From: Hyperoplus lanceolatus
Lineage: Eukaryota > Chordata > Actinopteri > Uranoscopiformes > Ammodytidae
Assembly (NCBI GenBank): GCA_026929865.2
Contig: CM049403.1
Coordinates: 372,001 to 436,000, forward strand
Direction: 5' to 3'
DNA length: 64,000 nucleotides
The stretch's first letter is position 1. Each line of letters opens with the position of its first letter. Below, one piece after another: positions 1-11,976 of the stretch. Position numbers and translations under genes: made by a program. The notes beneath the pieces were generated by a model. The model had not been told where the DNA came from and ran no database searches. It worked only from the letters and a program-made list of their open reading frames with translations.

Positions 1-1935
1 AAACTCTAAGTCACTCTTTTCCCTACTTAACAAAATTACCCAACCCCAGGATTCTCTCCCCCCTCACCTGTACACAACCTCCTTCTGCAACTCCATGATG
101 TCCTTTTTCATCGATAAAATCAAAAACATTCACCAGCACCTTGGATCAACCCCTCATCTCAATATATCAGCCGACTTTCACCCTTCCACACACTCATTCT
201 CCTCCTTCCAGCTCCCTACTATCTCAGAAATCACTGAACTCATTCGGAAATCCAAGCCATCCACCTCTCAACTTGACCCCCTACCCACACATCTGATTAA
301 GGCCTCCCTCCCCTCCCTAGTTCCTCTCATTTCTGCAATCATCCACTCCTCTCTTACTACTGGAACTGCCCCTACATCCTTCAAAACTGCTGCCATCACC
401 CCGATTCTGAAAAAACCTGGTGCAGACCCCTCCAACTTCAACAACTTCCGTCCTATATCCAATCTTCCCTTCATCTCCAAAATCCTGGAAAAGGCAGTGG
501 CCTCCCAACTCCATTTCTCCATCTGACAATAACCTTTATGAACAGTTCCAGTCCGGATTCCGCCCACTCCATAGCACTGAAACTGCACTCATCAAAATCA
601 CCAATGACCTCTTTATGGCAGCTGATTCTGGACTACTCACCATCCTCATCCTCCTGGACCTGAGTGCAGCCTTTGACACCATGTGTCACACTACCCTGCT
701 CAACAGACTATCCTCCATTGGCATCACCAACACTCCATTAGATTGGTTCACATCTTATCTTTCTGGCCGTACTCAATTTGTTCAAGTAAAGTCTTTTAAA
801 TCCATCCCCTCCCCCGTCACCTCAGGTGTTCCCCAGGGCTTGGTCCTGGGGCCCCTACTCTTCATCATTTACCTCCTTCCCCTCGGCAATATCTTCCGCA
901 AATTTGACATTAATTTCCACTGTTATGCTGATGACACCCAGCTCTACCTCGCTACAAAGCCCTCGTCCACTCTCCCGCCCACTTCCCTTACTGATTGCAT
1001 CTCAGAAATAAAAACCTGGTTCACTCAAAACTTCCTGAAATTAAACAGCAGCTAAACCGAGGTTCTCCTCATTGGCACCAAATCTACATTATCCAAAACC
1101 GACAGCTTTTCTCTCACCATTGATAACTCCACTGTTTCCCCCTCCCCTCAGGTTAAGAGCCTGGGTGTCATCCTCGACACCACACTATCATTTCAACCCC
1201 ACATCAATAACATTACCCGGACTGCCTACTTCCACCTTCGAAACATTAACCGCCTCCGCCCCTCCCTTACCCCCCACACTGCCACCATCCTTGTCCACAG
1301 TCTGGTCACTTCCCGCATCGACTATTGTAACTCCCTCCTCTTCGGTCTCCCCCTCAAGTCCATCCGTAAACTCCAACTGGTCCAGGACTCTGCTGCTCGC
1401 ATCATCACCAGAACCCCCTCCATTAATCACATCACCCCTGTCCTTCAGCAGCTTCACTGGCTCCCGGTCAAAACCCGCATCAACTTTAAGATTCTGCTCC
1501 TCACCTTCAAGGCCCTCCACAACCTCGCCCCTCCATACATATGTGACCTCCTGCACACCAACACACCCACCCGCACTCTCCGGTTCTCCTCTTCCATTCA
1601 ATTCACTGTTCCACCCGCCCGCCTGGTTACCATGGGGTCCAGGGCATACAGCCGATCTGCCCCCCACCTCTGGAACACCCTCCCAGCTGACATCCGTAAT
1701 TCTGACAGTCTTTCCACTTTTAAGTCCCGTCTCAAAACACATCTTTTTAATCTGACATATTCCATTTAACCCATTTCACCCCATTTATGTAAATTGTTCA
1801 ATGTATCTTGTTCTTGTGTTTTTTATGATTGCTGATTTTGTTTGTTTTGTTTTTAAACTGCCCTGTAAGGTGACCTTGGGTGCTAAGAAAGGCGCCCTCT
1901 AAATAAAATGAATTATTAAATTATTATTATTATTT
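1..1935 (+). mobile_element. L2-like (CR1/L2 group) LINE, 5' end outside window
   Basis: The 3' part of a non-LTR retrotransposon. A decayed reverse transcriptase reading frame runs from the window edge to 1769. A 3' UTR of about 150 bp follows, and the element ends in a short ATT-rich tail near 1910-1935, as fish L2-type LINEs do. The 5' part, including any endonuclease, lies outside the window. Assignment to the L2 side of the CR1/L2 group rests on the RT wording and the tail type and could be off by a clade. Confidence 0.8.
2..1769 (+). pseudogene. LINE reverse transcriptase (ORF2), frameshifted and nonsense-mutated
   Basis: The enzyme would copy LINE RNA into DNA at the nicked target. 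Frame 2 carries the start of the RT domain (LDPLPTHLIK, then [10 protein letters not shown]). Near 505-525 the reading shifts to frame 3, which carries [24 protein letters not shown] and the catalytic box YADDTQLYL at about 928-954. An in-frame TAA at 1053 interrupts it after NFLKLNSS. The same frame then stays open to 1769, with [35 protein letters not shown] and [10 protein letters not shown], the usual C-terminal block of this LINE group. One frameshift plus one nonsense codon make it inactive although the catalytic aspartates survive. Confidence 0.85.
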
Positions 1936-2267
1936 AACTGTTCTGCTGCTGGCTGCAAAAAAGCAGCACAGTCCTAATCTACTACCACAATCAGAGGATG
2001 TGAAGACCCAGTGGCTTGATTTTCATTTTGGTTGAAATGTCCCAAAATCAACTGTAAAACTAATTTGTAGGCAAACTGTTTTTCTTTAGACTGCTTTCTC
2101 AATGAGGATGAGAAAAAGACAGGAGTAACATCCAGACTGAAGCTCAGGGACGATGCCAACCGGACCCGACTGTAAACATGGAGAATGTAAATTTGCATGT
2201 TTTGTTATTTTACTCTTTATTTTACATGTCAAAAAATATAAAACCACATATGTGTATATTTGACTTA
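1936..2267. other. Unassigned spacer
   Basis: Between the LINE tail and the next TIR element. I see no exon with splice signals, no repeat arm and no transposase motif here. Confidence 0.4.
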
Positions 2268-3113
2268 TGCTGGGCTTACACTACACAACTTTCCACCGGA
2301 TTTGACAGTCGCACACACATTTCCAATGTCGGACTGAAATCACAGGAGCCTTGCTGGAGTTGTAGCGCATGCACGTAATCTCAGTCGTTTGGTGTAAAGT
2401 GGTCATCCGACCCAATTTCAGACAGTCTTCCTCCCGTCTTGACATTTCGCCAATATCAAACTGGTTTGATATTATCGTGAGTCTTGAGGGGTTGACTCAA
2501 GCAAAATGACGTGAACACTGTCACACACTCCAGCACCAAACACGACACAGGAGGAGCGGCATTAGTCGCAACCTGTTTCCGCCTGTGAGGCACTTTTTTC
2601 GGACACTTTTACCTAGCAGCCTCGGCTGGAGAACCAGGCTGACAACTACGCAACCTTAACACTTTACCGTCACATTTAAGATAAGGAGTTACAGTTATTG
2701 GGGGACGAGATCAGTAAATAAAGCTGGTCACATAACTACAGGATGTCTCCCACTCAGAATATTGAATTTACTTTTTCTAATTTCTAATAATCACAATCGT
2801 GTTTGCAGTTTTGTGATAATGCATGACATTTAGCCTACGTGATAAGGGCATATAGTTGTTTATATTTACTTAACACCCAGTCCATTTGACCTGCTAAAAT
2901 ATACTTTTTATTTGACTGAAATCACTTTTAATCCCCAGTAGCAGGATTGGAAATAATATTAATCTCAAAAGCTCATTCTGTGACTGAAAACTCAGCGAAC
3001 TAATGACTAATTGTCTTCAGGTGTAAAGTAATTGTCTTTAGATGTGAGAGGGTGTCAGTCTTCAGTCTTTTCAAATCAAAGTCTTTTAAAAGTCCTTTAG
3101 TGTAAACCCAGCA
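2268..3113. mobile_element. Non-autonomous TIR element, about 846 bp
   Basis: The left end TGCTGGGCTTACACTA is the inverse of the right end near 3097-3113 (AGTGTAAACCCAGCA), giving terminal inverted repeats of about 16 bp with one mismatch. TA lies directly outside both ends, but the flanks are themselves palindromic (CTTA/TAAG), so the target duplication is ambiguous. No coding capacity. A shorter, diverged relative lies at about 61425-61795. Confidence 0.7.
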
Positions 3114-3139
3114 TAAGATGTACAGCCTATGATCCTTTT

Positions 3140-3850
3140 TTAAATGGCACATGGCAGCCCGCCTTGAGTTTGCCAAAAGGAGCCTGAAAGACTCTCAGAC
3201 CATGAGAAACAAAATTATCTGGTCTGATGAGACAAAGATCGAACTCTTTGGCGTGAATGCCAAGCGTTATGTTTGGAGGAAACGAGGCAGTCCTCATCAC
3301 TTGGCCAGTATCATCCTTACGGTGAAGAATGGTGGTGGCACTGCAGCATCATAATGTTGGGATGTTTTTCAGCGGCAGGAACTGAGAGACTAGTCAGGAT
3401 TGAGGGAAAGATGAATGCAGCAATGTATAGAGACATCCGGGAAGAAAACCTGCTCCAGAGCGCTCTTGACCTCATACTGGGGCGACGGTTAATCTTTCAA
3501 CAGGACAACGACCCTAAGCACACAGCCAAGATGACAAAGGAGTGGCTTCAGGACAACTCTGTGAGTGTCCTAGAGTGGCCCGTCCAGAGCCCAGACTTGA
3601 AGCCCATTGAACATCTCTGGAGGGATCTGAAAATGGCTGTCCACCCCATCCAACCTGATGGTGCTCCAGAGGTTCTGTAAAGAGGGATGAGCGAAACTGG
3701 CCAAAGATAGGTGTGCCAAGCTTGTGGCTTAATATTTCAAAAGACTTGAGGCTGTAATTGCTGCCAAAGGTGCCACAAGTATTGAGCCAAGGCTGTGAAT
3801 ACTTATGTACGATTGGCGGAGTGATACAAAAATAAAGGGGAGTTTAGAGT
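3140..3850 (+). mobile_element. 5'-truncated Tc1/mariner element
   Basis: Carries the C-terminal two thirds of a Tc1-type transposase and its 3' flank. The N-terminal DNA-binding part and the 5' TIR are missing; the sequence starts abruptly after the end of the TIR element that precedes it. Confidence 0.8.
3151..3680 (+). pseudogene. Tc1-type transposase fragment
   Basis: A DDE transposase that would cut and paste its own TIR ends in the nucleus. The first frame reads LEFAKRSLKDSQTM and then [11 protein letters not shown], containing the first catalytic Asp. After a frameshift near 3330-3350 it continues with [30 protein letters not shown] (second Asp) and [15 protein letters not shown] (the Glu). 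All three catalytic residues are visible. The helix-turn-helix region is missing, and a stop at 3678-3680 truncates the C-terminus: the expected last block survives only out of frame to about 3800. Inactive. Confidence 0.85.
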
Positions 3851-3879
3851 ACAATTGAAAGGATATTTAGGTTTTCGGT

Positions 3880-4076
3880 TTGCATTTAGATATGTGGAGA
3901 AACATTTCTATTCTTCTGGCCACCTCTGCAACAATACAAAGCGACTTCTGCTACAGCAAAGTCTCCCCATAATTCATTATAGTGACTGAACTGATCGCCA
4001 TCTACATAAGGTAACACAATAACTATGTCCATGTATCCCATACAACTACACTTCAAAAATACTGAACTATCCCTTT
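3880..4076. repeat. Right end of a TTAA-type TIR element (fragment)
   Basis: The stretch ends in ACTGAACTATCCCTTTA near 4060-4076. This closely resembles the right terminus at 41130-41145 (CTGAACTATCCCTTTAA) of the TTAA-flanked element inside the 37-42 kb nest. No left end is visible, so this is a truncated relative. Confidence 0.45.
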
Positions 4077-4392
4077 AGGTGCAGGCACAGGGCTCAAAAC
4101 TGACTTTTCAATACCTTTCCAAAACTGTTCTGAAGCATATTTATAAATATTCCGCTATTTTAAAATCAAGAAAGGTACTTTACCCAAAAGATGGCGCTCA
4201 AATCAGGCAAAAGCTATATACACCTTTATTAGATTCATTAGACATCAGATTGATGGACAGGAAAAAACTATCTCTGATTCGTCGAAAGACTCCCAGTACA
4301 GTACAGAGCATCATTGGAAAGCTAAAAGGCCTACAGTTTTTAGCATCAAAGATAATGACAAGAAACGATTTATAATTGATTAAATTTGGACA
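4077..4392. other. Unassigned spacer with a 98-codon open frame
   Basis: An open frame runs 4079-4375 (+) but shows no recognisable motif, no splice context and no homologous repeat elsewhere in the window. I treat it as chance. Confidence 0.35.
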
Positions 4393-4396
4393 TTAA

Positions 4397-5560
4397 AGCC
4401 ACTACGAGTAAGATGGCACGTTGGCGTCCCCTTTGGACAAAAGCGGTAGTATTTCTACGACGCCCGCTATCGCAAAGCTGTTTTCTAGCGCGTGCCAGGC
4501 GCGCGAGTGTGAACTGAGAAGGGCGCAATATAGCGCATGTCCGTGTGTTGAAAGTGTGAGGACTCTTTTCGGCTCCGTGAGAGTGGTTTTGACACTGCAT
4601 CAACTAATGCCAGTCACTGCCACACACACCTGATTGCAATGAGTTATGCAGCAGTGTCACCTAACTACTCTCTCTCACGGAGCTGAAAGACGTGTCCTCA
4701 CCATTGATAGCAAGGTCCTCACAGAAAGCGAATGAACGAGAGACGGCAGTTAGTATGGATCACGATGAGGTAATGTGTTTGTGTTGTTGATGTAGCCTAA
4801 ATAATGACTATTTAAGATAATGGTTATCTGATGATGGTGAAGCAAAGCAAACTTTGTGTTAGTACCAACCGCTCATTCATTTAGGAGTAAACACTGCAGT
4901 CTAGTTTCGCTCTCGTGAAATGGTATACAAGTTGCTTGGCAACGCCCTCGTCCCGTCCGTAGCGTTGCTCTGCAAAACGCGGTCCCATGCCCTTCTCGGG
5001 CTTGGCCCCCGAATTAATGCCAGTCAGTGCCACACACACCTGATTGCAATGCGTTGATGCAGGTTCACTAACCACTCGCACAGAGCTGAAAGATTCCGTG
5101 TCCTCACAGAAAAAGAATGAACGAGAGACCGCAGTTAGTATAGATCACGATGAGTGATGTGTTTATGTTGTTGTAAATAATGACTATTTCAGATGAATAA
5201 TGGTCATCTGATGATGGTGAAGCAAGTAAACTTTGTTTTAGTACCGCTCATTCATTTAGGAGTAAACACTGCAGTCTAGTTCAATCCCGTGAAATGGTGT
5301 GCAACACCCTCCTCCCGCCCGTCTATCACTCTCCCTTTTAGCTTTTCTTCATTGCATTTTTTTTTTCTTTGATGGTTCAGCCCCGTTATCAGTCATTGTG
5401 ACGACAAATAACTGTCTCAAACAAGGCTCCCGCTCCCCTTCCCTCACCTGGAGAGATAGGCTACACTGAAATCTGCGACCAATACGAATATGTGACCATA
5501 GAGCCTGCATACGTAAGCCAAAAATCGGACTGGGTGTGTGACCAGACCAAATGCAGTAAT
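4397..5560. mobile_element. TTAA-flanked TIR element, truncated copy with internal duplication
   Basis: Starts after TTAA (4393-4396) with AGCCACTACGAGTAAG, matching the left end of the complete copy at 19943. The interior follows that copy (GGCACGTTGGCG, AAAAGCGGTAGTATT, GAATGAACGAGAGA). A block of about 300 bp then recurs: 4608-4930 and 5015-5320 both carry ATGCCAGTCA-TGCCACACACACC and the GAATGAACGAGAGAC motif. The right terminus is missing; the next repeat begins at about 5562. Confidence 0.7.
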
Positions 5561-5561
5561 T

Positions 5562-7224
5562 AGGGCCCGAGCACCGACCGGTGCGAAGCCCTATTGAAAT
5601 CGCCAGGATTTTTATTCTTTTTAGGGCCCGAACACAGACATATGCGAAAGCCCTATTGTAATCGGTATGATTATTATTCCCTATTATTAATATTTTTAGT
5701 CATTTTTGGCACTTTTCACCCACTTCCCCTGGTATAAAAGTTGTAAAACTCTGCAGGCAGGTCAGACCTGCAAGAAATTGCAATGTATCAGTGGTTCAGG
5801 ATTTTTGCACAAGAACGGCGCCCCCTATGGCCAAAAACAGTTTTTCGGGAAATGCATGCTCAAAAATTGGGCTAGAAGCCTGAAATTGCCGGACAACATG
5901 TAATGGCCCAAGGCGCACATAAATGCAATTGTATGTCACTGGCCAAAATCAACAGGAAGTCGGCCATGTTGGATTTAGTGCCTAAAACCGCCAAAACCAT
6001 CTTTTCGCATTTCGACAAACTGGTCCTAGAGTTTTTACGCCAGGGACGTCAAACCACTTCTCAAATACAAAAGACCCTTGCCCGATGTTAAATTGCGAAA
6101 AAATGTCAAAATCACAGTAGTACCAGGGATCTATTGGTGGCCAAAGTTCGCGTAAATACGCACCTCATGAAACTTTACTTTACTTATACCTAGCTGCACC
6201 AAATTACAACCCCAAATGTATCTTTGCAGGCCCCACAAAAAAGCCTCTTGAAGCCACGCCCAAAAATCAACAGGAATTTTTTAAAAGTGAAATATGTGAA
6301 TTTCTGACTCGAATATCATCACAAGGTTCAAAAATTCATAACTCCTAGCAGGAACATATTTAGCAAAACGAAAACTCTAGGGACACTCATAAGACATGGA
6401 ATATACACCAAAAAAGTTTTTGTTTGATTACGAAAAACTATGACGCAATGCCGGCCGATATTTGCCAAAATTCCGTCATATGTCATAAGTCCACATTACT
6501 GTGCAGGATTGCAGAGTAATGTGCACACATAACAACTTCTTGTGCAAGAAAAACATGATAGGGTATGTCCTCCGACATGGAAGATGATATACCCGAAAGC
6601 TCGATTTTTCCGGAATAACCGCCTTGCAGCACTGGCGCCTGATTCACCAAAAAACATCAAAAACGCACGCCATGAACCCTTTGATTGATCATAACTCAGG
6701 CTATGTTGTACTTAGAACCACACAATTTCATACAGCAATGTACAATCCCAGTACGAACAAAAAAGCCTTTTGACGCCCCGCCCCACAATCAACAGGAAGT
6801 GTTCTTTTTAGCAATATTCGCCAAAAAAACAGGAAGTTGCCCTAACTCCACCATACTCTGTCTCATCTTCTCCAAATTTCTTATGGTCAATGAGACCCAA
6901 GGCCTGAGGAAGCCCGCACGCTAATATTCATATAAAGTGAGAGCACCAACTGCTGGGTCAAGTAAATATTGCATGCTACTTATTTACCTCCACGTCCTAC
7001 ACACTCGATCAAATCAACCTCAGAGCAGCTCAGGGAGGCCACGAAACAGGAAGTTGCTGTAATTTTGCTCTGCACTGTCCCATGCGCTCCAAACGTCACC
7101 CGCCTGCTGAGAGCCCAGGCCTGAGGTCGTCCTCGCGTCCGTATCGAGCGCGTCGCCGACACTTCCGCGCTTCCGGCGTCCAGCACGAGTGGGCGAGGGC
7201 CCGTTCATCACTGCTTGAAGTTTC
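5562..7224 (+). repeat. GGGCCC-bounded repeat family, copy A
   Basis: The left end carries a hairpin (AGGGCCCGAGCACCGACCGG followed by TGCGAAGCCCT) that is duplicated in degenerate form at about 5621-5654. The right end is GC-rich and closes with GCGAGGGCCCGTTCATCACT. Landmarks inside are GGCGCCCCCTATGG, AAATCAACAGGAAGT and GGCCTGAGGTCGTCCTCG. Open frames within it are short and differ between copies, so I do not call genes. Copies B, C and D lie at 7225, 10390 and 32606 (inverted). Confidence 0.75.
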
Positions 7225-8700
7225 AATTATTCTTCTTCTTTATTATTTGTAGTCATTTTTGGCACTTTTCACCCCCTTCCCGTCATGCATAACTTGAAAA
7301 ACTTTGCGTACCCATCAGACCTGCAAAAAATTGCAATGTATCAGTGGTTCAGGATTTGATCTCAAAAACGGCGCCCCCTATGGACAAAAACAGTTTTTGA
7401 GGAAATGCATGCTCAAAAATTGGGCCAGAAGCCTGAAATCTTAGGACAACATGTAATGGCCCAAGGCACACATAAATGCAATTGTATGTCATTAGCCAAA
7501 ATCAACAGGAAGTCGGCCATTTTGGATTTAGTGCCTAAAATCGCCATAATACAAATTTTCACATATCGACGAACTGGTCCCAGAGTTTTTACACCAGGAA
7601 CGTCGAACCACTTCTCAAATACTCAAGACGCTTGCCCGATGGTAAATTGCGAAAAGATTTCAAAATCACAGTAGTACCAGTGATCTATTGGGGGTCAAAG
7701 TTGACGTAAACATCATAATTAACGAACCTCATGAAACTTTAATTCATCATAACTCAGGCTGTGCTATACCTAGCTGCACCAAATTTAAACCCCAAATGTA
7801 TCTTTGCAGGCCCCACAAAAAAGCCTCTTGAAGCCCTGCCCCAAAATCAACAGGAAGTATTTTAATTCAAATCATCACAATGTTCAAAAAACTTCTAGCA
7901 GGAACATATTTAGCAAAACGAAAACTCTAAGGACACTAATATGACATGGGAGATAGACCAAAAAAAATGTTGTTTGATTCCGAATTACTATAACGCAATG
8001 CCGGCCGATATTCGCCAAAAATCCGTCATATGTCATAACTCCACATTACTCTGCAGGATTGCAGAGTAAAGTGCACACACAACAACTTTTTACGCAAAAA
8101 AAAAACATGATAGGGTACGTCCTCCGACATGGAAGATGATATACCCGAAAGCTTGTTTTCTCCGGAACTACCATCTTGCAGCACCGGCGCCTGATTCGCC
8201 AAAAAACATCAAAAAAGGACGTCATGAACCCTTTGATTGGTCATAACTCAGGCTGTGTTACACTTAGATGCACCAAATGTTATACAGCAATGTACAATCC
8301 CAGTACAAACAAAAAGCCTCTTGACGCCCCGCCCCAAAATCAACAGGAAGTGTTCTTTTTTGAAATATTCGCCAAAAAAACAGGAAGTTGGCCTAACTCC
8401 ACCATACTCTGTCTCATCTTCTCCAAAAAAATTATAGTTAATGAGACCCAAGGCCTGTGGAGGCCCGCATGCTAATATTCATATAAAGTGAGAGCGCTAC
8501 CTGCTGGGCAAATTAAATGTCGCATTTGGGTTAATTACCTCCATGTCCTACGCACTTGATCAAATCAACCTCAAAGCCGCTCAGGGAGGTGTAATGAAAG
8601 CCACCATGATAACATAGGGTTCAACGCCTTTGCACTATCATGCCGTCATCTCCACGAAACAGGAAATCGTAACTTTGCTCTGCAAGGTCCCATATTTGGT
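7225..8700 (+). repeat. GGGCCC-bounded repeat family, copy B (both ends missing)
   Basis: Directly follows copy A and repeats it in the same order from about residue GTCATTTTTGGCACTTTTCA onward, about 85-90% alike by eye. It lacks the hairpin end and stops near 8700, just after the ACGAAACAGGAAATCG block, without the GC-rich terminus. Confidence 0.75.
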
Positions 8701-9119
8701 TTTCTGTAGCAACACTAGGATAAACTGCACCTTTTCAATAATGAAGTATTACAGTAAGTTGAAATACTATAACATGATATATGCTCATATTGATTTTGTA
8801 CCATTACACATAAAACCATCTTCATGTTGTAACCTATACCCACAGAAAGTATTTAATTTTCCATTGTGTTAATTTTTTCTACTTATTTACATGGCATACA
8901 CAGATAGGTAAATGGTTAATGCACTGGGACCTAGCTTCAAATGTCAGCTGGTACAATAATTACATATTTATTTTCTCTTACAGTGGACATTCGCCACATA
9001 TCTAATATTGGTATTGTATTGTCTTATTTGCTTATTTGTTAAAGGGAATTTATATTGTTTTAATGTAAATGTTGTTTACACACATTGACTATATCTACAT
9101 AGTTCAATTTGACAAAAAT
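8701..9119. other. AT-rich unassigned spacer
   Basis: No TIR, transposase motif or exon-like block seen. Confidence 0.35.
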
Positions 9120-9139
9120 GGATTAGGATGCGATCGTTA

Positions 9140-9420
9140 ATCTGATGGGAGAACGTTTAGATTTTCAGGCTGAGACTGCTGCGGGAGGCTACTGAGAGAC
9201 TAACCGCCTGTAAGTGCTCTTGGACGGGCAGGGGCTCACGGCAGCACCCACTGCTCATTGAGCACAGTAGAGTGATACGTGCTTTCAAGTCAGAGTCTCC
9301 AAACACCACAGAAATTTACAATAACACCATTTAAAGTCTGTAGATTTGTCGCTAGTCGCTTTTGACAAAAAAAAAGTCGCCCGGAGGATTTGGAAAGTGG
9401 CCAGATTTAGCTCAAAATGC
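9140..9420. repeat. hAT-internal segment, diverged copy
   Basis: Shares order and wording with 58620-58850 inside the hAT at 57741-59122, for example GTCGCTAGTCGCTTTTGACA and AAAAAGTCGCC. It is probably a relic of the same hAT family; its termini are not visible here. Confidence 0.55.
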
Positions 9421-10389
9421 TACCTGCGATTAATGTGCTGTGCAGCCTGAACGCAGAGTTGTGTGTGTCTCAGTGGCGATTCCAGGAAATTTTGACTGGG
9501 GGTGGCCAAGGTGGGCCACAGAGCTAGAGTGGGGTGGCCATCGCACCCCTGAATGAATAGCATGTGATATGCTGTACAACCAATTCAAAGATGATTTATA
9601 ATCCCAAATGCCCAAATCATGTTAGTATCCATTGTAATGTTTGTCAGAAAACTAAACCCCTGAAGGTGGGTCTGGGGGCATCCCCCCCAGAAGATTTTTT
9701 TGTGTTTTTAACATGTAATCTAAGCATTCTGGTGCATTCTGGCGAAGATAATAAAGGAAAAAGTCAATATTTATTTCAGCTCAGATGAATAGTAAAATTA
9801 GCAAGACAACATAACTTGCTAGCAGCCAGATGCCTAACAACTGGACAGAGGGACGGATGACAACTAGCTTTTGACCAAATATCTTGCTAAAAATTAAACA
9901 TTTATTTATGAAATTCTGCCCTTGCTAAGCACATGTTACACTTGCTAACTACATACTTACATTTTTTTATTCAGATTTCAAAAATCTGCTGGGACACGTG
10001 CCCATACACGTGCATGGGTGGCACGCATGTCACAAGCACACTTATGCTGTTTTCAAGACCTTTGCTGAACAGAGACCAGTTCTAGTGGCCACAGTCCTAC
10101 CATTAATTTAGTAGTTGAAAATTGCAAACTGATCTCGTATCAGTGGATTGGAGTGTTTTTGTGATGAACTTGGCAACTACCTATCAAAAAAAGTTAAGAA
10201 AGAAAAAAAATACATATCATCTCTGAACTAGGCTACATATCAGGAAAAAAATTGAAATTCCAAAAAAAATAAAAAATTTAAGATTCTTTTTTTCTTTCTT
10301 TTCCCATCCCCCTCGCGCCAACCCCCCCACCCCGGTAGTGTCTGCGCCCACCGGTTCAAGGTATAGGTTCAAGGCAAGCTGGTTCTACC
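9421..10389. other. Mixed relics, including a hAT-like end
   Basis: At 9468 CAGTGGCGATTCCAGG begins a stretch with GGGGGTGGCCAAGGTGGGCC that looks like a transposon terminus, but I cannot find a matching inverse end. The rest is AT-rich with poly-A and poly-T runs near 10195-10320 and shows no gene. Confidence 0.35.
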
Positions 10390-10668
10390 GGCTCCGTGGC
10401 CTGCGTAGTTTCTCGGCGTTGTCGCCACGATACAGGAAGTCGCTGTAATTTCACTCTGCGCTGTCCGATGCGCTCCAAACTTCACCCGCCTGGTAAGAGC
10501 CCAGGCCTGAGGTCGTCCTCACAACTTCCGCGCTTCCGGCGACAGGTATTGCTGTGCCGCGCGCTTCAAAGAGGAGGAGACCGCGGCGCGTCCTCTCACA
10601 CGGTCGCCCGGGGCGGCGAGCAGCACGGAGGTGCGAGGGCCCGGTCATCACTGCTTGCAGTTTTAATT
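10390..10668 (+). repeat. GGGCCC-bounded repeat family, copy C (right end only)
   Basis: Only the last 280 bp of the family: GCCACGATACAGGAAGTCGC, then GGCCTGAGGTCGTCCTC, ending GCGAGGGCCCGGTCATCACT and GCTTGCAGTTTTAATTAA. It abuts the truncated start of the L1 that follows. Confidence 0.7.
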
Positions 10669-11785
10669 AATTATTATTATCAAAACTTGTCAATATCTCA
10701 TTAATTGAACTGGGGATGTTTGATGTGTGGATGGAACTCCACCCTTTAGAGAAGGACTACACGCATTTCTCTGCTCCTCATTCCGTTTACTCTCGAATAG
10801 ATTAATTTTTTATGAATACAGCAGCCAGACATAGAATACAAGACTGTAGTATTGGGATAGATGATCTGTCTGACCATAGTATAGTCTATCTTAACATTAA
10901 AATTAACAAAAATTCACTCTGGAAATTAAATGCAGGTATGTTAAATAATCGGGAAACAAAAGAGGAAATTAAAAAAGAAATTAAAAGTTGCATAGAAGAA
11001 TATAGACAGCCCTGTTGATACCATTCCATGGGATACGGTTAAAGCGGTTATGAGAGAGAGATTGATAACAAGGGCAGCATACCAAAAGAAAATTAGAGAA
11101 AAAAAAAATTTGATTAATCAATTAAGAATACTGGAACAGAAACATAAAAACCATGAGGATGGAGCCCTTCCACATCAAATAAACATTATAAGACGACAGA
11201 TAGACGACAATTTAAATAATGAGATTGAGAAAAAAACTGAGATTTACGAAACAAACATATTATGAATCGGGCCCCAAAGCGGCTAAATACGTAGCAAGAC
11301 GCCTTCAGGTGCAGCAAGCTGCTAATACGATACACAAGATTAGAGACCCCTTCACAAAATACATTTTATTTAAACCAGAGGAAATAGAAAAGGTCTTCAA
11401 AGAATACTATGAAAAATTGTACTCTCAGCCCCCAGCAAAAGAAAAACACGAGATGAAAGAATTTCTCAATTTATTGGACTTACCGGCTATTGGAGAAGAT
11501 CAAAATAGAAAATTTATTTCTGCAATTACTAAAAAGGAATTAGACAGTGCTATTAGCAGATTAAAATTGAAGAAATCACCAGGCAGTGATGGCTATCCGG
11601 GCGAGTGGTATAAAACATGAGAGGAAGAAGGAAGGAACAAGAGGAATTGTCACCACTTCTTTTGAACTCTTTTAATGTAACTCTGACAGAGGGTAAAGTG
11701 ACCCCTCTTGGAAAGAGGCGGTGAGTTCAGTGATACTAAAGGGAGGTAAAGAAAAGGAATTATGTGAATCTTATAGACCAATCTT

Positions 11786-11976
11786 TTTCTTTCTTTTTTA
11801 AGATATTTTTTTGGCATTTTTATGCTTTATTGATAGTGTAGAGACAGAGTTGAAATGCGGCAGAGAGGGGAGTGACATGCAGAGAACGACCACGGGCAGG
11901 AATCGAACCCGGGTCCGCTGCTGGCTGAGGACCATGGGGGGGACGCCCTACCAACTGAGCTAAGAGTGCCCCCTTG
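11786..11976 (-). mobile_element. tRNA-derived SINE inserted in L1 RT
   Basis: Read on the minus strand, the head is tRNA-like: A box TAGCTCAGTTGG at about 11954-11965 and B box GGTTCGATTCC at about 11901-11911, the two parts of an internal RNA polymerase III promoter. A body (CATGTCACTCCCCTCTCTGC) and an A/T-rich tail follow. A 12-bp target duplication with one mismatch flanks it: TAGACCAATCTT (11774-11785) and TAGACCTATCTT (11977-11988). Its movement would have needed LINE proteins. Confidence 0.85.

Noticed and set aside
1072..1755. 227-codon Pro/Ser/Thr-rich open frame inside the LINE
   Set aside because: It is an alternate-frame reading of the LINE C-terminal region; the true frame with conserved RT words is the neighbouring one.
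2100..2175. Possible minus-strand exon downstream of the 19.2-kb exon
   Set aside because: Short open block without proper splice sites and without the residues expected to follow in SZT2.
11786..11976. Functional tRNA gene on the minus strand
   Set aside because: A and B boxes are present, but the acceptor stem does not close and a SINE body and target duplications follow; it is a SINE head.
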